Shown: positions 1 to 5,091 of the stretch, piece by piece
How positions within the stretch are numbered: the stretch's first letter is position 1
Layout of the letters: each line of letters opens with the position of its first letter
Assembly (NCBI GenBank): GCA_903837025.1
Contig: CAILTC010000128.1
Location: forward strand, 1 to 5,091
Reading direction: 5' to 3'
Origin: an uncultured Bacteroidota bacterium
GTDB taxonomy: Bacteria > Bacteroidota > Bacteroidia > Flavobacteriales > Flavobacteriaceae
Length of the DNA stretch: 5,091 nucleotides
The notes under the pieces: model-generated
Seen by the model: the letters and a program-made list of their open reading frames with translations, nothing else
The model's database searches: none
Told to the model about the DNA's origin: nothing
Made by a program: the position numbers and the translations under genes

Positions 1-60
1 TAGCCCAATTGCTTAGCCTGTTCGCTTTAGCTCGGGTCTTGGGTCCATATTGCTATGATT
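1..60. other. G+C-richer patch at left edge, unexplained
   Basis: This stretch has 28 G or C in 60 bases (47%), clearly above the A/T-rich non-coding DNA that follows. It carries small imperfect direct repeats: GCTTAGC at 11-17 against GCTTTAGC at 24-31, and GGGTC at 34-38 and again at 41-45. One plus-strand frame is open from position 3 to a TAA at 66-68, so it could be the 3' end of a gene entering from the left, but the roughly 21 residues match no family I recognise. A fragment of a dispersed intergenic repeat is equally possible. Confidence 0.25.
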
Positions 61-80
61 TTCTATAATAAAGTGAAACA

Positions 81-128
81 CCTTTCAAAATTTTTAAATC
101 TATGTTTCTATGTGGTTAAAAAAAACAA
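81..128. repeat. short intergenic repeat-like sequence (CTATGT tandem plus A-run)
   Basis: CTATGT occurs at 100-105 and again at 108-113 (8-bp period), followed by GTGGTTA and a run of A. The pattern resembles a CTTTGTG-type tandem ending in GTGGTTAAAAAA that I recall as frequent between genes in Flavobacterium genomes. That resemblance is from memory and was not searched. No coding potential is visible here. Confidence 0.3.
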
Positions 129-129
129 A

Positions 130-314
130 TTGAATTACACCCAACGAGTTAATCAAATGCAAATTATTTTATCCCATTTAGATGAGAATCTTAATTTTCG
201 AAAACCCAGCTAAATCTTCCCTGACGTAATTCAATTGGTATTATTTTGGCATAATGATTGCCACTTTTTAACCTTGTGCAAATAATAAGCGTCGAATACC
301 TATTTATGGTGTTG
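130..314 (+). pseudogene. possible decayed remnant of an AraC-family regulator (DNA-binding part)
   Basis: From a TTG at 130-132 the frame reads NYTQRVNQM, then HLDENLNFRKPS, and stops at TAA 211-213. This resembles the N-terminus of Rob/GyrI-type AraC regulators, which typically begin (M)NYxxRINxV...LDxxLxLExLS and continue into a helix-turn-helix. Later pieces in other frames may continue the match: 248-268 reads GIMIATF (family: GMIGETL), and 270-314 reads NLVQIISVEY followed by LFMVL (family: NYIQRLRLEKAAxLL). The pieces are in the expected order and at roughly the expected spacing, but only after frameshifts and stops. The match is visual, from memory, and short, so chance similarity is a real alternative. 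Nothing functional can be encoded. The candidate lon promoter elements lie within the same DNA. Confidence 0.28.
245..276 (+). promoter_or_regulatory. candidate lon promoter, -33 TTTG and -7 TAACCTTG
   Basis: TTTG at 245-248 and TAACCTTG at 269-276 are 20 bp apart. This fits the Bacteroidetes housekeeping promoter (TTTG, 19-21 bp, TAnnTTTG) with one mismatch in the -7 element. Transcription would start near 283 and leave a leader of about 90 nt before the lon ATG. No heat-shock operator such as CIRCE is visible. Confidence 0.35.
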
Positions 315-320
315 ATGCCT

Positions 321-328
321 TATATTTG
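321..328 (+). promoter_or_regulatory. candidate lon -7 promoter element TATATTTG
   Basis: TATATTTG is a perfect match to the Bacteroidetes -7 consensus TAnnTTTG and lies 45 bp before the lon ATG, giving a leader of about 40 nt. No TTG is found at the usual -33 spacing; the nearest is at 312-314 (too close) or 274-276 (too far). It is either an alternative to the 245-276 promoter or a chance match in A/T-rich DNA. Confidence 0.35.
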
Positions 329-373
329 CTATGTGAATGAATAAATTTAATGACAAAAAGACTTAAATAATAG

Positions 374-2824
374 ATGCCAAATCATAAAATAAATACACTT
401 GACAATTTGTCACTTCAAGAATTTGACTCAGAAACTGATTTAATCCCATTATTGACCCCCGAAGACGAAGAGGAAATGAGTAATGAAGAATTACCCAATT
501 CGCTACCTATTTTATCCTTGAGAAATATGGTTTTATTTCCTGGAGTTGTAATTCCAATTACAGCCGGACGTGATAAATCCATAAAATTAATCAACGATGC
601 TTATGCAGCGGGAAAAACCATTGGTGTTATTGCCCAAAAAAATGAAGAAATAGAAGATCCTACAAAAAACGACATTCATACAATAGGAACGGTTGCTCAA
701 ATTTTGAGGGTTCTAAAAATGCCTGACGGAAATATTACGGTTATTCTTCAAGGAAAAAAACGATTCCAAATTGAATCTGTTATTACCGAAACTCCTTATA
801 TAACAGCAAAAATTAAAGAAGTTGCCGAAAAAAGACCTGCAAAAAAAGACAGCGAATTCTTGGCGATTATCGATTCGATTAAGGAATTGGCTATTCAAAT
901 TATAAAAGAAAGTCCGAACATTCCTAGCGAAGCTACTTTTGCTATCAAAAACATAGAAAGCCAATCGTTTTTGATCAATTTTGTTACTTCGAACATGAAC
1001 TTATCCGTTCAGGAAAAACAAGATTTACTTTCGATTAATGGATTAAAAGAACGCGCCTTAGAAACGCTTCGTTATATGAATATTGAGTTGCAAAAACTCG
1101 AATTGAAAAACGATATTCAATCTAAAGTTCGCTTCGATTTAGACCAGCAACAAAGGGAATATTTCCTGCATCAACAGATGAAAACAATCCAAGAAGAATT
1201 GGGTGGTGCTTCGCAAGAAGAGGAAATGGACGAGATGAGCTTGAAGGCCAAAGACAAGAAATGGGACGAGAAAACGCAGAAACATTTCGAGAAAGAATTG
1301 TCAAAAATGCGAAGAATGAATCCGCAAGCGCCTGATTTCGGAATCCAAAGAAATTATTTGGATCTGTTTTTAGAATTGCCTTGGAATAAGTATTCGAAAG
1401 ATAATTTTGATTTAAAACGTGCTCAAAAAATACTAGACAGAGACCATTTCGGATTAGAGGATGTAAAGAAAAGAATGATCGAACATTTGGCGGTTTTAAA
1501 ATTGCGAAATGACATGAAATCCCCAATTATCTGCTTGACAGGACCTCCGGGTGTTGGTAAAACTTCTATAGGGAAATCGGTTGCCGAAGCTTTAGGAAGA
1601 GAATACGTGAGAATATCATTGGGTGGTTTACGGGATGAAGCCGAAATTCGGGGTCATCGTAAAACTTATATTGGCGCCATGCCAGGAAGAATAATTCAAA
1701 GTTTGAAAAAAGCAGGAACCTCGAATCCCGTTTTTGTTTTAGACGAAATAGATAAATTATCCAATAGCCATCAAGGCGATCCGTCATCGGCTTTGTTAGA
1801 AGTTTTAGATCCAGAACAAAATAACTCTTTCTATGATAATTTCCTTGAAATGGGTTATGATTTATCGAAAGTGATGTTTATAGCCACCTCTAATAATATG
1901 GCGGAAATTCAGCCTGCGTTGCGAGATCGTATGGAAATCATAAAAATGTCGGGTTATACGATTGAAGAAAAAGTCGAAATTGCGCGTCAGCACTTGTTTC
2001 CAAGACAATTAAAAGAACATGGTTTAACCACCAAGGATTTGAACATTGGAAAAAAACAATTAGAAAAAATTGTCGAAGGATATACGCGTGAATCGGGTGT
2101 TCGTGGTTTAGAAGCCAAGATTGCGCAAGTGATTCGTAATGCAGCCAAATCGATTGCAATGGAGGAGGAATACAATAAAAAAGTAACCGACGATGATATT
2201 GTAAAAGTATTGGGAATTCCGAGATTAGAAAGAGATAAATACGAAAATAATGATGTTGCAGGAGTTGTTACAGGATTGGCTTGGACAAGCGTTGGCGGAG
2301 ATATTCTTTTTATAGAATCCTTGATTTCTCCAGGAAAAGGAGCAATGACCATTACCGGAAATTTAGGAAATGTAATGAAAGAATCGGCGACGATAGCTTT
2401 AGAATATATCAAAGCCAATGCGGAATTTCTAGGTGTAAATCCAGATGTATTAACCAAATACAACATCCATTTACACGTTCCGGAAGGTGCCACCCCAAAA
2501 GATGGACCAAGCGCAGGAATTGCGATGTTGACTTCTTTGGTTTCGGTGCTTACGCAAAAGAAAATTAAGAAAGGATTAGCAATGACAGGCGAAATTACCT
2601 TACGTGGAAAAGTATTGCCTGTGGGCGGAATAAAAGAAAAGATTTTGGCCGCCAAAAGAGCCAACATCAAGGAAATTATCCTGTGTCACGAAAACAAAAG
2701 CGATATCGACGAGATAAAATCAGAATATATCGAAGGACTTACTTTTCATTATGTAAAAGAAATGAGCGAAGTTTTGAAAATTGCCATTACAGATCAAAAG
2801 GTAAAAAATGCAAAAGCACTTTAA
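374..2824 (+). CDS. lon: ATP-dependent endopeptidase Lon (S16 family)
   Basis: Lon is a homo-hexameric cytoplasmic AAA+ protease that unfolds and degrades damaged and selected regulatory proteins. At 816 aa it is complete and a little longer than E. coli Lon (784 aa), mainly because of an acidic N-terminal extension (residues about 1-42, with LTPEDEEEM) that I associate with Bacteroidetes Lon. In order: N-terminal substrate-binding domain (about 44-240, opening PILSLRNMVLFPG), coiled linker (about 240-340), AAA+ module with Walker A GPPGVGKT at 390-397, pore-loop YIG at 432-434, Walker B VFVLDEID at 453-460, sensor-1 region ATSNN at 504-508 and sensor-2 region GVRGLE at 575-580, then the protease domain. 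The Ser-Lys dyad is intact: Ser713 in PKDGPSAG and Lys756 in GGIKEK, with the same 43-residue separation as E. coli Ser679/Lys722. The ATG is fixed by an in-frame TAG directly before it. No Shine-Dalgarno is evident, which is usual in this phylum. It appears monocistronic, with a terminator downstream. Confidence 0.98.
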   Translation: MPNHKINTLDNLSLQEFDSETDLIPLLTPEDEEEMSNEELPNSLPILSLRNMVLFPGVVIPITAGRDKSIKLINDAYAAGKTIGVIAQKNEEIEDPTKNDIHTIGTVAQILRVLKMPDGNITVILQGKKRFQIESVITETPYITAKIKEVAEKRPAKKDSEFLAIIDSIKELAIQIIKESPNIPSEATFAIKNIESQSFLINFVTSNMNLSVQEKQDLLSINGLKERALETLRYMNIELQKLELKNDIQSKVRFDLDQQQREYFLHQQMKTIQEELGGASQEEEMDEMSLKAKDKKWDEKTQKHFEKELSKMRRMNPQAPDFGIQRNYLDLFLELPWNKYSKDNFDLKRAQKILDRDHFGLEDVKKRMIEHLAVLKLRNDMKSPIICLTGPPGVGKTSIGKSVAEALGREYVRISLGGLRDEAEIRGHRKTYIGAMPGRIIQSLKKAGTSNPVFVLDEIDKLSNSHQGDPSSALLEVLDPEQNNSFYDNFLEMGYDLSKVMFIATSNNMAEIQPALRDRMEIIKMSGYTIEEKVEIARQHLFPRQLKEHGLTTKDLNIGKKQLEKIVEGYTRESGVRGLEAKIAQVIRNAAKSIAMEEEYNKKVTDDDIVKVLGIPRLERDKYENNDVAGVVTGLAWTSVGGDILFIESLISPGKGAMTITGNLGNVMKESATIALEYIKANAEFLGVNPDVLTKYNIHLHVPEGATPKDGPSAGIAMLTSLVSVLTQKKIKKGLAMTGEITLRGKVLPVGGIKEKILAAKRANIKEIILCHENKSDIDEIKSEYIEGLTFHYVKEMSEVLKIAITDQKVKNAKAL

Positions 2825-2861
2825 AAGAAGCTGTTTTATAAAATAAATATTTTTTTTCTCT

Positions 2862-2914
2862 TGAACCATTAAGAAATTAAGGTTCATTAAGGCTAAAAAC
2901 TTAATTTTTTAATG
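2862..2914. repeat. ATTAAG repeat cluster with nested inverted repeats
   Basis: ATTAAG occurs three times in direct orientation (2868-2873, 2876-2881, 2886-2891) and once inverted as CTTAAT (2900-2905). TGAACC at 2862-2867 pairs perfectly with GGTTCA at 2881-2886, and CATTAA at 2885-2890 with TTAATG at 2909-2914. ATTAAG/CTTAAT forms a 6-bp stem with an 8-nt loop followed by six T (2905-2910), so a weak terminator for lon transcripts is possible, but the stem has only one G-C pair. The pattern resembles ATTAAG-rich intergenic sequence I recall from other flavobacteria. Confidence 0.5.
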
Positions 2915-2923
2915 ATTTAAAAA

Positions 2924-2946
2924 TAGTATGTAATTTGGGAATACTA
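2924..2946. repeat. small inverted repeat TAGTAT / ATACTA
   Basis: TAGTAT at 2924-2929 is perfectly complementary to ATACTA at 2941-2946 across an 11-nt spacer. It lies between the ATTAAG cluster and the strong terminator. An operator site or chance are both possible for a 6-bp A/T-rich arm. Confidence 0.25.
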
Positions 2947-2970
2947 ATCTTTTAGTCATTTTTTTTAAAT

Positions 2971-3010
2971 AAATTCCATCCTGATTTTTGGGATGGAATT
3001 TTCATTTTTA
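2971..3010 (+). terminator. rho-independent terminator after lon
   Basis: AAATTCCATCC at 2971-2981 pairs perfectly over 11 bp with GGATGGAATTT at 2991-3001 around a 9-nt loop, and the 3' arm runs into a T-rich tail (TTTCATTTTTA to 3010). It sits 147 bp after the lon stop and separates lon from porQ. The reverse strand is also T-rich past the stem, but the neighbouring gene is co-oriented, so only plus-strand use is expected. Confidence 0.8.
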
Positions 3011-3059
3011 TTTGCGCTAAAACATTGGAAGCAAAACAGAATTTTAACCATTATAATTT

Positions 3060-3067
3060 TATCTTCG
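3060..3067 (+). promoter_or_regulatory. candidate porQ-cmk -7 promoter element TATCTTCG
   Basis: TATCTTCG differs at one position from the Bacteroidetes -7 consensus TAnnTTTG and lies downstream of the lon terminator, 38 bp before the porQ ATG. An overlapping alternative is TAATTTTA at 3054-3061. No TTTG/TTG sits at the standard -33 spacing; the closest TTG is at 3025-3027, about 32 bp upstream of the element. A promoter somewhere between 3010 and 3090 is expected because the terminator isolates this operon from lon, but the exact site is uncertain. Confidence 0.3.
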
Positions 3068-3105
3068 CATTTGCGTTTTACTATACCCAATAGCTATTTA
3101 TAAGT

Positions 3106-4128
3106 ATGCAAAAGAATGTTTTATTTCTCTTTTTGTTTTCGTTTTGTACCGTTTCTTACGGTCAAATAGGAGGGAAGTATGTGTACCAATTTCTCAACTT
3201 GGTCACATCACCAAGGCAAGCAGCTCTAGGCGGAAAAACGATTACGATTTATGATGATGATGTGAACCAAGCCAATTTTAATCCAGCAACGATAAATCCA
3301 GATATGGATAATCATTTGGCTTTAAATTATGGTAGTTATTATGGTGAAGTAGCTTACGGAACTGCATCTTATGCTTATACTTATGATCGTCATTTACAGA
3401 CTTTTCAAGCCGGAATTAATTATGTTAATTATGGTAATTTTCAAGGTTATGACGAAAATGGCCAACCAACAGCTTCATTTACAGGAAGCGAAACGGCACT
3501 TTCGTTTGGCTATTCCTATAATGTTCCTGACACCAGTCTTCATTTAGGTGTAAATGGAAAATTGATCTCATCAACATTAGAAACGTATAATTCATTAGGC
3601 GGCGCAATTGATCTTGGAGCCCTTTATATAGATGAAAGGAATGATGTGAATTGGGCTTTGGTTATTCGGAATATTGGGACACAGTTTACAACCTATTCGG
3701 GAACAAAAGAAGCATTGCCTATGGAAATTATGGCAGGAGTTTCGCAACAATTAGAGAATGTTCCGCTTCGTTGGCATTTAACAATGGATAATTTGCAGCA
3801 ATGGAATATTACCTTCTCTAATCCTAACCGAGCCGTTTCATCACTTGACGGAACAACAACTCCCGAAAAAATATCGGCAATGAAAAATGCCTTTGAACAT
3901 TTGATTATTGGAATGGAACTTTTCCCGGATAAAATAGTTAATCTACGAATAGGATATAATTTTAGACGAGCCGAAGAATTACGAATAATGGATCAACGCA
4001 ATTTCTCCGGAATGTCTGTTGGTTTTGGATTAAAATTAAACAAATTAAAATTTAATTATTCTTATTCGAGATATACATTGGCAGGAAATACGAGTTTATT
4101 TGGTTTAACCATTAACTTTCAGGAATAA
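3106..4128 (+). CDS. porQ: type IX secretion system protein PorQ, outer-membrane beta-barrel
   Basis: PorQ belongs to the PorV/PorP-like family of outer-membrane barrels. In Porphyromonas gingivalis it works with PorU, PorV and PorZ in the T9SS attachment complex that processes and anchors secreted cargo at the cell surface; that role is family knowledge and not shown here. The 340-aa product starts with a signal peptide: Lys3, a hydrophobic stretch about 5-15, and likely cleavage after SYG at 17-19, leaving mature Gln20. The mature N-terminus has the family signature PRQAALGG (36-43) followed by FNPA (58-61). The rest alternates polar and aromatic residues as in beta strands (for example 72-94, 101-111, 131-140, 302-322) and ends in the aromatic C-terminal strand LFGLTINFQE. 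Length is normal for PorQ. Cys14 is not in a convincing lipobox. Older annotations may call such proteins 'penicillin-binding protein', which nothing here supports. It is probably cotranscribed with cmk, 35 bp downstream. Confidence 0.9.
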   Translation: MQKNVLFLFLFSFCTVSYGQIGGKYVYQFLNLVTSPRQAALGGKTITIYDDDVNQANFNPATINPDMDNHLALNYGSYYGEVAYGTASYAYTYDRHLQTFQAGINYVNYGNFQGYDENGQPTASFTGSETALSFGYSYNVPDTSLHLGVNGKLISSTLETYNSLGGAIDLGALYIDERNDVNWALVIRNIGTQFTTYSGTKEALPMEIMAGVSQQLENVPLRWHLTMDNLQQWNITFSNPNRAVSSLDGTTTPEKISAMKNAFEHLIIGMELFPDKIVNLRIGYNFRRAEELRIMDQRNFSGMSVGFGLKLNKLKFNYSYSRYTLAGNTSLFGLTINFQE

Positions 4129-4163
4129 TTATTAGAATCACTACAACTTTAAAATTATAAATT

Positions 4164-4166
4164 TTG
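4164..4166 (+). promoter_or_regulatory. TTG initiation codon of cmk
   Basis: TTG is the only plausible initiator between the in-frame stop at 4158-4160 and the essential P-loop at codons 10-17; an ATT one codon earlier is much less likely. The preceding bases are A/T-rich without GGAGG-like sequence, so initiation probably relies on A/T-rich leader contacts and perhaps on ribosomes ending porQ 35 nt upstream. Initiation may be weaker than from ATG, which would lower Cmk output relative to PorQ. Confidence 0.85.
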
Positions 4167-4844
4167 GAAAAAATAACCATAGCAATTGACGGGTTTTCGT
4201 CTACAGGAAAAAGTACTTTAGCCAAAGAATTAGCCAAACACTTAGGCTATGTTTACGTTGATACCGGCGCAATGTACCGAGCAGTTGCCTTATTTGCAAT
4301 GCAAAAAGGATACATTAGCAAACAAATTTTTGACAAGCAATCGCTAATTGAAAATTTACCTTTTATAAAATTAGTATTCCAATTTAATCCTGATCTGGGT
4401 TTTGCCGAAATGTATTTGAATGAGGTAAATGTAGAAAAGCAAATACGAACAATCGAAGTTTCGAATTATGTGAGCAAAGTAGCCGAAATACCCGAAGTGC
4501 GATCAAAACTTGTTGAACAGCAACAGGAAATGGGCAAAAGCAAAGGAATCGTTATGGATGGTAGGGATATAGGAACAGTAGTTTTTCCTGATGCTGAACT
4601 TAAGATTTTTATGACGGCAAGTGCCAAGACCCGTGCTCAAAGACGTTATGATGAACTTATTGAAAATGGAGATCAAGTCACTTTTGATGAGGTACTTAAT
4701 AATGTTCAAGAACGTGATTATATTGATACACACCGGGAGGATTCTCCTCTTGTAAAAGCGGATGATGCCATAGCAATTGATAATTCTCATATTTCTAAAA
4801 AAGAACAATTTGACTTAGTGTTAAAATTAATTAAAATCAATTAG
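4164..4844 (+). CDS. cmk: (d)CMP kinase (cytidylate kinase), TTG start
   Basis: Cmk is a cytoplasmic enzyme that transfers phosphate from ATP to CMP or dCMP to make CDP or dCDP in pyrimidine nucleotide recycling. The 226-aa protein has the usual bacterial length. Visible motifs: P-loop GFSSTGKST (10-18), CMP-binding segment DTGAMYRA (33-40), EKQIRT (91-96) and VS at 99-100, the family hallmark DGRDIGTVVFPDA (132-144), Arg-rich lid RAQRRYDE (157-164), and the C-terminal RDYID...REDSPLVKADDAIAIDNS (184-208). The start is a TTG: an in-frame TAA at 4158-4160 lies two codons upstream, and the next in-frame ATG is codon 38, past the P-loop, so it cannot be the start of a working enzyme. There is no clear Shine-Dalgarno; the region before the start is A/T-rich. 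It follows porQ by 35 bp with no terminator between, which implies an operon, and ends before a strong terminator. Confidence 0.96.
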   Translation: MEKITIAIDGFSSTGKSTLAKELAKHLGYVYVDTGAMYRAVALFAMQKGYISKQIFDKQSLIENLPFIKLVFQFNPDLGFAEMYLNEVNVEKQIRTIEVSNYVSKVAEIPEVRSKLVEQQQEMGKSKGIVMDGRDIGTVVFPDAELKIFMTASAKTRAQRRYDELIENGDQVTFDEVLNNVQERDYIDTHREDSPLVKADDAIAIDNSHISKKEQFDLVLKLIKIN

Positions 4845-4873
4845 TTCAAAAGTTTATTCTTACATATTCTAAT

Positions 4874-4901
4874 AGCCTTGCAATTTGCAGGGCTTTTTTT
4901 T
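4874..4901 (+). terminator. rho-independent terminator of the porQ-cmk operon
   Basis: AGCCTTGCA at 4874-4882 pairs with TGCAGGGCT at 4886-4894 over nine pairs (one T-G wobble) around a 3-nt loop, followed by a run of T at 4894-4901. This is a textbook intrinsic terminator starting 30 bp after the cmk stop codon. Confidence 0.92.
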
Positions 4902-4970
4902 GTCTCCTACTTTTTATATGGATTGTTGTTAATTTTTATAGGATTTTTACAGGTAATTAAAAATATATTG

Positions 4971-5005
4971 TGTATTTCGTCGATTAAATAATGTATTTCA
5001 CCGAT
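4971..5005 (+). promoter_or_regulatory. 21-bp-period direct repeat, likely regulator binding site
   Basis: TGTATTTCGTCGAT at 4971-4984 is repeated as TGTATTTCACCGAT at 4992-5005, with 12 of 14 positions identical. The repeats start exactly 21 bp apart, two turns of the DNA helix, so a dimeric regulator could bind both on one face. LytTR-type response regulators use short direct repeats with this spacing, but the bases here do not match their published consensus, so the identity of the regulator is inference only. The repeats lie just upstream of a -7-like element at 5014-5021. Confidence 0.45.
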
Positions 5006-5013
5006 AAAGCACC

Positions 5014-5021
5014 TATATTTA
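5014..5021 (+). promoter_or_regulatory. candidate -7 promoter element TATATTTA for a gene right of the window
   Basis: TATATTTA matches TAnnTTTG except for the last base. There is no TTTG at the -33 position; that place is taken by the 21-bp direct repeat, as expected for an activator-dependent promoter. Transcription would begin near 5028 and run off the right edge through at least 60 nt of leader. The remaining 4902-5091 sequence shows no start codon with a following open frame on either strand. Confidence 0.3.
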
Positions 5022-5091
5022 TATCAGAAAACAAGTTCAATTAATAAAATACTTAAAGAAGTTTGCCCCACAATCTACTTTAAACTTAATA

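Noticed and set aside
1122..1526. 134-codon minus-strand open frame
   Set aside because: Antisense shadow of the Lon linker and the start of its AAA+ region; no family resemblance.
2281..2568. 95-codon plus-strand open frame in another frame
   Set aside because: Contained within lon, rich in Arg/Lys/Ser from out-of-frame reading, with no promoter or domain.
1987..2670. 227-codon open frame on the minus strand
   Set aside because: It lies fully inside the lon protease domain, whose plus-strand product is unmistakable. The minus-strand translation shows no recognisable domain, and long antisense frames arise from codon bias.
2834..2857. TTTTATAAAA palindrome and T-run just after lon as a terminator
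   Set aside because: The palindrome is pure A/T with no loop, so its hairpin would be too weak; the 2971-3010 stem is far better.
2931..2937. TAATTTG as a promoter -7 element before porQ
   Set aside because: It is one T short of TAnnTTTG and lies upstream of the strong terminator at 2971-3010, so transcripts from it would end before porQ.
3145..3150. Cys14 of PorQ as a lipoprotein attachment site
   Set aside because: The preceding residues (LFSF) do not form a lipobox with small residues at -1, and a better signal peptidase I site (SYG before Gln20) follows.
1..5091. CRISPR array, tRNA, rRNA, insertion sequence, toxin-antitoxin or defence gene
   Set aside because: No regularly spaced repeats of CRISPR size, no tRNA cloverleaf, no transposase motifs and no unassigned intact ORF were seen. 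The three complete genes are housekeeping or secretion genes.

Overview
The window looks like an ordinary chromosomal segment of a Flavobacteriaceae bacterium, most likely Flavobacterium or a close relative. The grounds are the low G+C content, the TAnnTTTG-like promoter elements, the lack of strong Shine-Dalgarno sequences, a Bacteroidetes-type Lon protease with an acidic N-terminal extension, and a gene for PorQ, a type IX secretion (T9SS) protein restricted to Bacteroidota. The order lon - porQ - cmk is one I recall from other flavobacterial genomes; no search was run.

Layout. Positions 1-373 hold no intact gene. They contain a G+C-richer patch at the left edge, a short repeat resembling common flavobacterial intergenic sequence, a possible badly decayed remnant of an AraC-family regulator (about 130-314), and candidate promoter elements for lon. 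A complete lon (816 aa) occupies 374-2824. The 281-bp gap to the next gene holds a cluster of ATTAAG repeats and small inverted repeats, then a good rho-independent terminator (2971-3010). porQ (340 aa, signal peptide) runs 3106-4128. cmk (226 aa, TTG start) follows after 35 bp and ends at a strong terminator (4874-4901). The last 190 bp hold no gene but carry a 21-bp-period direct repeat and a possible promoter, apparently the control region of a gene beyond the right edge.

Function. Lon is an ATP-dependent cytoplasmic protease for damaged and regulatory proteins and forms its own transcription unit. porQ and cmk appear to form a two-gene operon joining an outer-membrane secretion component to the nucleotide enzyme CMP kinase. 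This is a positional association with no obvious biochemical link. All three proteins keep their key motifs, and I see no evidence of a new system among them. The points most worth checking are the 21-bp repeats near the right edge, the possible AraC relic upstream of lon, and the TTG start of cmk.
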